The notes beneath the pieces were generated by a model, which was not told the DNA's origin, did no database searches, and saw only the letters and a list, made by a program, of their open reading frames with translations. Shown piece by piece: positions 36,186 to 45,870 of a DNA stretch of 64,000 nucleotides. This DNA comes from Nectonema munidae (taxonomy: Eukaryota > Nematomorpha > Nectonematoida > Nectonematidae): the NCBI GenBank assembly GCA_030549495.1, contig JAUIRK010000077.1, positions 248,001-312,000 of the forward strand. The letters run 5' to 3'. The position numbers were made by a program, and so were the translations under genes. The first letter of the stretch is position 1, and every line of letters starts with the position of its first letter.

Positions 36186-37031
36186 TGTCACCTACCCAAA
36201 CAGTTTTTGAAAGCAGAAAACTGAATTTGATCGGATTTGACCAAATTTAAGCAGATTTGATTAAATTCGACAGAATTTCAATGAAACTGATCATATTAAA
36301 TATCCTTAGTTGTATTGTTTCAGAAGTATTCTTTAAAGTTTTCAGATGAAATAAAATATCTCATGTGATAATTTGTAACTTATCCACATATGATTTTCGG
36401 TATTGGATTGGTATAGGTTTTTGGTAGATTTATTATTATCAGATATTATATTCTTTACAATATATTTTCACTTCAATTTAACAAATAAATTAAAGACAAT
36501 AATTAGGAATAGAAATTAAAAACTTATTCATAGATGTATATTATTGGAATTCAAGACATTTCGTGACCAAAATGTTTCTTACCCAAGTCCAAAACTAAAA
36601 GTCATAAATAAACAAATTTCCTTCGTGGATACTATTGGAATTTTGATTGACCGAATGATATTTACATTTTTAAAATTTTCTGTAAATTCAAATTATTTAT
36701 ATACAGTATATACAGATGAAGCAGGAGAATCCCATGTTATTAGACTTCATATCTTCAGTTTTCATATGACAACAACAGGAAGGTAAAATTCGTCCAAAGT
36801 TGCAACAAATATAGATGAACAAGAGTCTCAAGGTAGGAGAAATTTTTAATTGATAATCAACTCTTTTGTCAGAAAATATTTCATGGAATTTAAGTCAAAG
36901 TCTTTTTTCAAAAGAATCTTTTCCATTTTTCCTTTTTCTCTAATTTAAGCTCTTCTACACAATTTCATAGTAACATGCAGTTTACTAGAAAGATAATTCA
37001 TTTTTAAAACATAATCTTATTCACAGAATGT

Positions 37032-37147
37032 TTAATCCTTTCTGGCACAATGGCACACCAATATCTCAAAAGTCGTTTTCTTATGTTACATGAAAACTCA
37101 TTGAGAAAGAAAACAGACGATAGAAAAGTAAGGCCTGAAAGGGTTAA
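37032..37147 (+). mobile_element. piggyBac-type MITE, CCTTTC group (copy 10)
   Basis: TTAATCCTTTCTGGCAC at the left and GGCCTGAAAGGGTTAA at the right form the inverted arms. One ACAGACGA box remains. Confidence 0.7.
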
Positions 37148-37151
37148 ACCT

Positions 37152-37288
37152 TTAACCGGTTAACGACGTGATGGAAAATTGTCCACTTTACAAAAATGTG
37201 AATTGTCTGCGTTTATTAATGCTTTTTAATACAAATCTTCTGCCTTACATTAGATATCGTGTGATTTATTTGGTCGTAAACCGGTTAA
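37152..37288 (-). mobile_element. piggyBac-type MITE, CCGGTTAACGAC group (copy 11)
   Basis: TTAACCGGTTAACGACG and TGGTCGTAAACCGGTTAA are the arms. It contains GTCTGCG, CTTCTGC and a TAGATATCGTGTGA box variant. It lies only five bases from copy 10. Confidence 0.85.
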
Positions 37289-37404
37289 ATCGTTGAGATT
37301 GTGCTAAAGTAGGTCTATTTCTTTGGCAGTTCATCTGCCATCTCCTACTTTATTTATTCTTTTTTTTATAATTACACCATTTTCTATACTTCATCTTTTT
37401 TCTT

Positions 37405-37521
37405 GAACCCTTTCAGGACCAGAATTTTGAGTCTGCTTTATCTTTCCTTGCAATTTTGAATATCTAAAGCAGACGATTTTAATTTCTGAGACACCGGTGT
37501 CTCACCGGTCACCAAAGGGTT
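37405..37521 (+). mobile_element. piggyBac-type MITE, CCCTTTC group (copy 12)
   Basis: GAACCCTTTCAGGACCAG and GGTCACCAAAGGGTTC are the arms. Near the right arm is the perfect palindrome GAGACACCGGTGTCTC. GCAGACGA and an inverted GTCTGC box are inside. Confidence 0.85.
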
Positions 37522-38259
37522 CGGACAAATTAAAATTTTTTTTTACATAAGTAAATTCAATGTTTGAAGATATATCTTCTTCTCGATCAGATTTCTTCGA
37601 TATCTGTGATATGAAAAAATGTTATGCTTTACCAAAAAAAAGCGTTGGTATCTGGAGATAGTTTTTGAATTCTTTTCAAAAAAATTATTATTAAATTTTC
37701 TATGAAAATATTATTAAATCATTATTTATATTTTCAAAAGAACTTCTCTCCAGTTTAGATAACGCTGAAATTTAACCAATGTGGTTGGTAATGTTGATAT
37801 AGCCAAATAATTTCGTAACTGGTCTTTTTAAATTGATTTCGTTCATATTTGTTCAAATTCGATAAAGTTTGGTCAAATCCGGTGAATTATATTAAATTGT
37901 GTGAAATCCATTCAAATCCATTGAAAGACATTGAAATTTTATAATTTGTTTTAATCAGGTAAAAATTATTGAAATTTCGTGGAATTTAATTAATTTCGGT
38001 AAAATTCAGTCAAATTCCGTCAAATACGGTGTTTCTACAAATGCTACCTACCACTACGTAACTTAACCACGACTCTCGTTCCTTCCCCTCAAGTTAGGTA
38101 CCGTGCAACAGGTGGTTGTTCTTGAGATATAAATATGTATTGCGATGGAGTGGTTGAGTGCATGTTTATAGATAACGTATAACTTATATACCTAGAATGC
38201 ATTGCAGAAGGGGATTTAGATGTATAGGAGAATTCGTCACTGATTTATGGCTGAAAGCT

Positions 38260-38600
38260 ACGAATACTTGACAATGAAATAGACAGAAAGGAGATGACGT
38301 CAAAGAAAGACTAAATTTATAGCATTTAATAAAATAGCCATTATTTTGCACCCTTTTTATTAGCGCAAATAATAAAACTGTTTATTGTGATTTATCGCCA
38401 CTAAAACAGAGCAAATGATTTCCAATTGCATAGATCTACTTTTTGTACATTTTTAAACAGTGCCACACTTTTGCTAATTGATATTGCATAGGCTCGCATC
38501 CATCGTGTGAAGCAATTTCACATCCAAATTCCTTCACACTGCCCTACTCCGCCATTTTAAATCGAGAGAAGAGGCTTGATGAAGCATAATAAATAAGTTT
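38260..38600. promoter_or_regulatory. candidate noncoding regulatory segment
   Basis: A stretch of higher complexity with many homeodomain-type words (TTTATTAGCGCAAATAATAA, TTTATTGTGATTTATCGCC, GCTAATTGATATTGC) and GC-richer surroundings. It has no open frame and no repeat character. It stands about 10 kb upstream of the NK2 gene. The call rests on sequence texture alone. Confidence 0.25.
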
Positions 38601-39490
38601 TCTGGAATTTATTTTTAATTTGTGAAGATTTTAAAGAATAAATCATTCCCTTCCACTTCTTGACTCAGATCACAAAAGATGTTGTTCTGTGATACCAAGC
38701 ATGCACACACTTTTATGAGATTGATGCCTTTGGAGATTTCTTGAAGTACACGTCCTTTTTCCCATTGCTAACTGCGAATTATTTATATGTTTCGTATTTC
38801 AGCGCTCTACCCCCTCCCATTTCTTGATATTTCTTCGAAAATGTATATAGAGTGTAAAATTGGTTAACCCTGGTTCTAATAATAATAATAATAATCTATC
38901 ATTATCTTTTTATTAATTGAAAACTTTCTTCTCGATTTAACAAAAAATATTTAAATCATAATTTTTGGCTTTGAGAGAAAGCGAAATCATTTGTAACAAA
39001 ATTTCGATAAAGTATTTACTCAGTAAAAAGTAAAAGCTTAGCCAATTTGTGATTTTTTTTATATAATGGCGAATCCAGGCCGTCTAATTAATCTTTCAGT
39101 AAGAGGTCAAAAAATTTTCAAATGTGTTAAACTTTGTATTTACTGGGATACTTCATATATCTCTATAAACGAAAATTACCCCAAGCGTTGTTACCTACTA
39201 ATTTCATTATACTTTGCTAAAGGGTTACAGTATAGTATGCGAAAATATTTGGTTTATTATGCAATAAATGGATTATTATTTTCCTTCATCTTCAGGAGAT
39301 TCTCATCTGAATGGTAGTTTTTCTCTACTCTTTGCTCAACTCCATGTTATTTAAATATGTTTTTTGAATGTAGCGAGTAATGGACATGCAAAGCTTACTG
39401 TTCTTTTTTTAACTTAATCTTTACAGTCTTTTCATCAATAAATAAAAAAAATTAAAAAATGTGTATATTTAAACTTTAAAATAAATTTAA
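38600..39490. other. noncoding region
   Basis: It includes a short (AAT)n run near 38879-38893. An 83-codon frame at 39066-39317 has no recognisable feature and I do not regard it as a gene. Confidence 0.3.
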
Positions 39491-39493
39491 ATA

Positions 39494-39711
39494 CATTGAA
39501 AACGTTGAATAAATCCTTTATTTAAAACAAAATACGAGCAATAATATTCCGGTCACTATGACCTTCTTCAGATATATTATATGACGCAGCAAGCAAGACA
39601 CTCTACGCTTTCATTTACGTGATATAATATATCTGAAGAAGGTCATAGTGACCGGAATATTATTGCTTGTATTTTGTTTTAAATAAAAGATTTACTTAAC
39701 GTTTTCAATTT
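39494..39711. repeat. long palindromic insertion (inverted repeat, arms about 87 bp)
   Basis: The left arm, 39494 to about 39581 (ATTGAAAACGTTGAATAAAT ... TCCGGTCACTATGACC ... AGATATATTAT), is repeated in inverse at about 39620-39711. About 37 bp that pair poorly lie between. Each arm carries CTGAAGAAGGTCATAGTGACC followed by GGAATATTATTG. That resembles the conserved core of small hammerhead-bearing retroelements of the Penelope or retrozyme kind (CTGANGA, stem, CGAAAC), with GAAA altered to GGAA. Confidence 0.8.
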
Positions 39712-39714
39712 ATT

Positions 39715-42120
39715 TTCTTTACAACTTTTATTTATGAAGTCTCAGCGCCATTTTATCTACATTTAAATAATCTTAGTTTATAGTTAGCGTTTGAAAATTG
39801 TCACTTTTTTTAAATGTCCCTACTTGAATTTTAAATTTAGAAGAAGTCGTCAGTATTATACTCTGACTAAATCCTTCCCTTTCAGAAATGAGCTAAGTAA
39901 TTTTTACCAATTGATAATGCGAAGTTGGCAAGCATAAAGTGAAAAAAAAATCAAAGAATAAGTTTGAAAATAATAATTATCCATGTTTTATTGAAATTCT
40001 CGTCTTTATACAAAGAATAAAAGTTTTCAAAATTTTGAGCCGTTAGACTTTTAAATAAGAATCATAAAGATTTCATTTAAGAGACGATTTTGTGGAGACG
40101 ACAATCACACAATCAATTAATAACTAAAAAATTTATCATCTAAACTAATAATTCAGTGATAGTTGGCTCAGACTCGCACTTAACAGTTAAAGTATAATGG
40201 GAAGAACTTCAAAAATTCAAGTCGCTTTTGACACAAAAATGAAAATTAGCGTTCAACCTTCAATACCTGAAACCGCACTTTTTACAGAGTGTCCACTTTC
40301 ACTGTTCAGATAGTGATGATGATCAAATACAGGAGAGCTTTCAAATTCGAACTTTTTTCAAAAAAATTTTACTCTCCACCCACACCCCTTAAAAATGTGC
40401 ATAAGGAGATATTGAGAGCATTAATCGATTTTCCCTTTCAACTAAAGAGAAATAAATATTGAACGTGAAGAGAGAAGCTCAGCGTCTTTAACAAAAAAAG
40501 AAGATAATGATATTTCAGATTTTTAACGAGAGCAGGATAGAGATTTAACATTTTGTGCCCGGAGTGGAAAATATTTCTCATGTTAAACATCAATAATGAT
40601 TTTAATTATGTTTAACTTAATTAAAAAATCTCCGATTTATTTATAAAAGCCATATGTAGATGTCTAGATCTTAAACCAACAGCGCAACTCTGGCTTTTAT
40701 GTAGCTTCCATGAATTTATATCTATTTATCTCTGCTTCTGTAAAAGTTAAACAAAAATTCTACACCATTCGGTGTGATCACTTCCTTGAAATTTAAATAC
40801 ACACTCAGTCTCAAATGAATATCACTTTTTACTCTCAACACCCTTTAAAAATATCAGTGTATTCTCGCACCCCTTTCTCTCAGCATAGTTTAACATGCAT
40901 ATTTATATTAAACTGGATTTAGCAAAAAATTACTTCATTTAAACTTTTTTGAGTACTCAAATATTAAGACTAGAAGCACAAATTGAAAAGCTAATTACAA
41001 GTCCACATGAATTAACATTTTTCCTAAAATTCAATGGCTTTCACTCATAAAGTCAAAAAAGTGCATTTTTAAAGTCATAAAAACTCATAAAGTTTTTAAC
41101 AACAGCATAATGTCCAAATTTAAATTTTATCAAGGTCAACATTGTTCGCACCCCAGCGAATACTGTTTCTGGCCCGTAAGTGATGCGGACACCCATGCTT
41201 AGCAAATCCTGATCTAAATATCCAACGAATGAAAACGTTATCAAAAAACTATGAAGGTTATGAAAACGTTGTCGGAGATAAGTGTGGGTGGATGCGGTGG
41301 TGTTGATAGAGGGGTGATAAAAAGTGTATAGATCTAGTGCAAGGATGAGTTAGAAGGATGGCTAAAAATGTGAATATTTCTTTTCTTTCTGCAAAGTCGA
41401 GAACTTTAATAACGAATATATGATTGTATCTGTTAGCCTTATTATCTGATCGAAGTTTTAACTTGACTTGTTTTGTTAAAAGACATTAGAATCCTCAACA
41501 AATGATGCATTTCTGACAAACTTAGTTGATAGTGTTCTCAAATATTTGAAAAGCGCTAACGTAATAGCGTTTTTGAAGTGCAACTGACTTCAAAAATGAT
41601 ATAAATTCTGGCCAACTTTTAAAACTTCTGGCCTAAAGACAACCGTTGGCAGCGTTTACTAAGCATATCAACTAATCTTTTGAGCGCCAAACTTTTCTGC
41701 TTTCTTTTCAATGGAAGTCAAATTTCAAGACAACTTTAAAGTAAGATTATTTTAATATATAGTTTTTAAATTTTTTATAATTTCGTTTCCAATCCAAATT
41801 TTTGCCTTGAAGAAGGGTTATTGCCAAATTCCACAACCAGCATTCAATAAAGGCCGCTTTATCGAAATTTAAGGAAGCATCTATTTTTAATGAACTTATA
41901 TATAATAAACTGTGAAGAAATCATTAAAAAATAAGATTCTTTTGTTTTTTGAATTTTTAGTGTGAGGGTTAACGTAAGAATAATATACAGTGACCACCAA
42001 AAAATCGAGTCTATTTTTTTCAGAATATTTATGCAGGATTACGAGTTGTAAAAAAAAAAAATAATAATAAAGCTTATACATACACCTTAAAGTTTTATTT
42101 CTAATGCACTGTATATTCAA
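39715..42120. other. noncoding region
   Basis: No gene is recognised. Fragments such as GTGATGCGGACACCCATG near 41177 resemble the GATGCGGATGT type of hAT edge seen at 35.2 kb. The rest is A/T-rich. Confidence 0.3.
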
Positions 42121-42377
42121 ATGAAAGACAAGGTGCTTACTTTACTTGATGCCTATATCTTATACTCTTCAATGATTTTTTGTAAATATTTTTATATATA
42201 TAAGGTTGATCATCTCAGCGACCCTTTGGCCTTTTGATTATCCTCACATCCTATATCTTTTACCATGTCCAACAACCTAATTTTATATTTTCTAGTTACG
42301 AACATCTAAATTTTCCCATTTATTAGTCTATTATATTTCATATATGCGAAAAAATTCTATTCTATTCTATTTAAAGG
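42121..42377 (+). mobile_element. 5-prime-truncated LINE 3-prime end, same family as the 10.5-14.4 kb LINE
   Basis: It aligns over its length with 14186-14415: both have GTGCTTACTTTA, ATATCTTATACTCTTCAAT, CCTTTTGATTATCCTC or the same with T for C, and TTATTAGTCTATT. It ends in an (ATTCT)n tail at 42355-42372, the expected signature of CR1-like target-primed insertion. Confidence 0.85.
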
Positions 42378-42744
42378 GGCGGATTTCCTTTTCTAGGAAC
42401 ACTAGAATCACACTGGTCTTCAAAGCATTAATAAACTAATTAAATATATGCAATTTCAAATACTTAAAATTATAAGTACGCAAATTAAATTTGACAAACA
42501 TTAGTTTTTATCCACTTTCTAAAGTTACGCTTTTATTATTTGAATCCTATGAATAAGGTCTCTCCAAACACGTCGATTGCCTTCAATAATAAACAGCGAA
42601 TGCGTATGTAGACACAGGCTACGTAAACAGGCGAAGAATGAAATTCAAGTAAAGGTAAAAAAACTTGAATCAAGTAAACAAAAAAATTAAAAGAATTTCC
42701 TTTTTTTGTTATTTAACTTAAAATTGCATCTTTTTCACCCCAAC

Positions 42745-42882
42745 TTAACCCATTTAAGACTAAGCAAAGCAGACGATATCTAAAAAAACGCAGACGATTT
42801 ATATTCAAAGTCATTGAAAAAAGCAGACGAAGATGAAATTACTTATGTTCCAAAATAGGAACATTGGTCGTAAATGGGTTAA
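42745..42882 (+). mobile_element. piggyBac-type MITE, CCCATTTA group (copy 13, best preserved)
   Basis: TTAACCCATTTAAGAC pairs with GTCGTAAATGGGTTAA. Three exact GCAGACGA boxes lie in direct orientation, then TGTTCCAAAATAGGAACA. It is close to identical with copy 6. Confidence 0.92.
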
Positions 42883-42906
42883 CGTAGCATAAAATAGTCT
42901 GCGCTC

Positions 42907-43022
42907 TTAACCTTTTCAAGCATTGATTCTCTATCCTCTGCTTTCTTTCTCAATGAGTTTTTATATAATTTGAGCTGACGACTTTTGGGACACTAGTGTC
43001 TCATTTCGCCTGAAAGGGGTAA
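42907..43022. mobile_element. piggyBac-type MITE, CCCTTTC group (copy 14)
   Basis: TTAACCTTTTCAAGC and GCCTGAAAGGGGTAA are the arms, with the palindrome GGGACACTAGTGTCTC inside. It lies 24 bp from copy 13. Boxes are weak (CTCTGC, CTGACGA). Confidence 0.75.
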
Positions 43023-43920
43023 AAAACAACACTTACTTTACAAAAACAGCACAAAAGGTCAAAAATGATGAGAAAGTTTCAAGCGGCACACTACACAACA
43101 TAAAGTGAAAACTTTCAAATAACTAAGCGATTGAATAACACCTTCAATTATTGTGCAACTATACTTTGTTGCTTTACATTATTTACTAAACTTAGCAACT
43201 AATTCAAAAATGTTACTACCTTACGCTAGCCCTAAACTTTTAAATGTTGAGTCCAAAAAGTTTTGTTGTAAATTTTTTTTTTTAAATATTTTTTGTAATT
43301 AAATCCCAAAAATATGCGCATATAAGTGCATTTTAATTTATGATTTAAAAATGCATAATATTTTTTGATTTATACAAAAATTTCTTTGTGTATTGAAATG
43401 ATTAAATAATGCCTTGCAAAAGTTATCGGCAAAATAACTTTAAGTATTTTTTGTTCTTGTAAAAATTTCTTCATTTATTAATAAAATTATTTTATTTTTA
43501 TTAAAAAATGCTTTGTGTGTTTGAAATTTTGATGACCATAACGCCCAATAAATTTAATAAACCAAATACAGTCATGGATATAAAGAAATGTCGGTGAATT
43601 TTTAAGACTATCAAAATTTAATGCTATAATTCCTCTATAAAACAAATAATGAAGAAAATAATTTATTACCAAAAGTTTCAATAAATACAATAAAGCGTAT
43701 TATTAGGAAAAAAACTTGAAAGGTGAAAGAAAGCTGCTCCTACTTTGACTAAGGTTAAATTGAAAAATATGGAGTATGTCTGATATGGTAAAATTTATTC
43801 AACTGATGCAACAAAAATTAAGCTTGGCTTTTATGTACGAAAATATTAGAGAATACCTAAAAGAACTCCTATAAAGTTATGACGAACGATACATCAAAAA
43901 TACGCAAACAGGAAAAAAGG
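43022..43920. other. noncoding region
   Basis: A/T-rich; no feature recognised. Confidence 0.3.
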
Positions 43921-43929
43921 GCTTGAGTC

Positions 43930-44190
43930 CTTGCAGAGATATAAAGAATGGCTGTACTTAGAAAATGTTCAACTAATTTACTTCCAGACATTGTTGAACA
44001 TGATGGTGGCCCTTTTAACTCAGCAATCTTTAAATAACAATTGAGGGAATGCTTTGGAGAAATTGAAAGCTCTTATCTTAAAACCCATTGAACAAATGTG
44101 GGAAAAGTTACAAAGAAAAGTTCATTATGGTAAAAGGCCTCAAGAACTATGGCCCCGTTCAAGATTCCCGTTCAATGCATAAAGAATCTT
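43930..44190 (+). pseudogene. unidentified degraded coding-like fragment
   Basis: With one in-frame stop a reading LPDIVEHDGGPFNSAIFK followed by LRECFGEIESSYLKTH is visible. In another frame nearby MWEKLQRKVHYGKRPQELWP then RSRFPFNA can be read. The composition looks protein-like against the A/T background, but I do not recognise a family. It is followed directly by a SINE in minus orientation. Confidence 0.35.
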
Positions 44191-44193
44191 TAT

Positions 44194-44297
44194 GTAAAGG
44201 TAAAGGTACCCTGAGGTGTTTTCAACGAGAAAGCACAATTGTGCCGCTTGTATCTAACTATGAGAAAGTAGGCTTGATGGGGGATCGAACCCAAGAC
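44194..44297 (-). mobile_element. tRNA-derived SINE (copy 3, 5-prime truncated)
   Basis: On the minus strand it starts at the B box (GTCTTGGGTTCGATCCCCC) and runs through CACAATTGTGC-like body sequence and ACACCTCAGGGTACC to the (ACCTTT)n tail. It lacks the A box. Together with copies 1 and 2 it defines the full element of about 160 bp. Confidence 0.85.
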
Positions 44298-44299
44298 AA

Positions 44300-45120
44300 T
44301 TATTCAGACTAAAGCAAACCAAGCAAAAAATAAAATAAAATATATATTTAATTAAATATTTCGTTTTTTAAAAATAAGAATAAAAATAAATAGAATTTTT
44401 TCATTTTACATCAATAACTGTTAATTAGATTTTTACAAATAATTTTCTTTCCAGTGATGACGTAAAACATCAAATTCATGAAGCCATATGTATTATATGC
44501 TTCTGAATACATTTTATATCCATTTAAGATAAAGTATACTTAGATCATGTTAACTTTCAAAACATTCATCCAAGTTAAAAGTGTAAGCTTGAAAGATCAA
44601 GGAAGGTTTTTTTCAAAAACTTGTCAATGTAGAGATTTATTTCAACTCCCTACGATAAAGACTTCTCTTTTTCACGTTTTCATCTCATTTTAGCTGATCT
44701 GTGTCACGATATTTTTAATGAATGGACTTATGAAGTGCTTTAAAAAGTTGTGACTGAAATAAACGAAAATCTTCTCAAAAGTCTTGGAAATTTTTTTATA
44801 TAGAAATTAAAAATAAAGCGATGCATTTTAAAATCTTAGTATTTAGAATGAAAAATAAAAAAACACTTCTAAATAAAAAGAAAACTTATTTAAAATAACT
44901 TCTAAGAATATAGATTTACGACGATTCTGCTCGTCTTCAAAAAAAAAAAAGAGATTGATTTGAGAAAGAAAAGTTTACCTGGAGAAGACCAGAGTGGTGG
45001 AAAATGGATATTGTTTGAAATTATTTTGAAAAAAAGTTTTACTTTTTATTTCCTCATTTGCATCTTTCAATTTTTATTAGCTAGATTTCGTTTACATTTA
45101 TTCTAAGTTCAAAAATCGAA
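44300..45120. other. noncoding region
   Basis: A/T-rich; no feature recognised. Confidence 0.3.
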
Positions 45121-45126
45121 ATCTCG

Positions 45127-45239
45127 TTAACACGTTATCGACAAGAATAATCAGACGATATCTAATGCAAAGCAGAAGATTTGTATATTCACATTTTTGT
45201 AAAGTCGACATATGTCGACTGTAGTCGATAACCGGTTAA
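45127..45239 (+). mobile_element. piggyBac-type MITE, CCGGTTAACGAC group (copy 15)
   Basis: TTAACACGTTATCGAC and GTCGATAACCGGTTAA are the arms. It contains CAGACGATATCTAATG, GCAGAAGA and the perfect palindrome GTCGACATATGTCGAC, the same kind as in copy 4. Confidence 0.85.
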
Positions 45240-45584
45240 AACTTCTTGAAATCTTTATTCTTTCGGTTAAAAATTTTTGAAATGGATTTTCAAAAGTTTC
45301 GAGAAGATTTGGTTTATTTAGAAGAAGACATTTTAAAAAGAAGAAATTTATTTATGAAATTTCATAGAGGTATAATAACATATTAAGAATATTTCAAGGA
45401 ATATTTATGAAGACAATGAAATAATAGTTTGCGTGGAGATATTTTTCAAAAGGCTAGGAAGGCAGTGATGTCAAAAAGCGCTTATTTTATAATGTGTAAA
45501 TAAAAACATTGTGTAATGTAAATTAGCTTTAATACAATTAAATTTTTAATACATACGATTTAAAAGGGAATAATATATTATTGA

Positions 45585-45870
45585 GCAATATCATTTAGGC
45601 GGCTCATAGGCCTTTTGGATTGCACAGTTTTATCTTTTTTTTTATATATTTTTTTTATTATTGTTGTGTGTCTTTTTGTTATGGTAATTTTAATGTGTCA
45701 CATTTTGATTTTTCTATATTTCGAGTTATTCTTCTACTTTTTTTTTTAATTCAAACAGCTTTGATGGAGTTTGATTCCATTCACTTAAATTATAAGCATT
45801 ACTACATTATATAATTATTGTGTCACTCATGTTTTGTTTCAAATAAACTTCTTCTTCTCTTCTCTCATTA
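45585..45870 (+). mobile_element. 5-prime-truncated LINE 3-prime end
   Basis: GGCGGCTCATAGGCCTTTTG is a typical LINE 3-prime UTR phrase, comparable to CAGCGACCCTTTGGCCTTTT in the LINE end at 42.2 kb. The sequence continues through a T-rich UTR and ends AATAAACTTCTTCTTCTCTT, that is AATAAA plus a (CTT)n tail. No coding remnant is left. Confidence 0.6.

Larger units (their letters stand above)
36190..38045. other. possible single element bounded by iterated GAATTTGA blocks
   Basis: A block at 36200-36300 (CTGAATTTGATCGG, GACCAAATTTAAGCAG) and one at 37840-38045 (CAAATTCGATAAAGTTTGG, AATTCCGTCAAATACGG) are built from the same short words, in opposite sense. CCTACCC lies just outside the left block and CTACCTACC outside the right. 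They could be the two ends of a decayed 1.85 kb transposon; the interior has no recognised protein. Confidence 0.35.

Noticed and set aside
39066-39317. A small gene of 83 codons
   Set aside because: No recognised motif, no splice or repeat context, and length within chance for this base composition.
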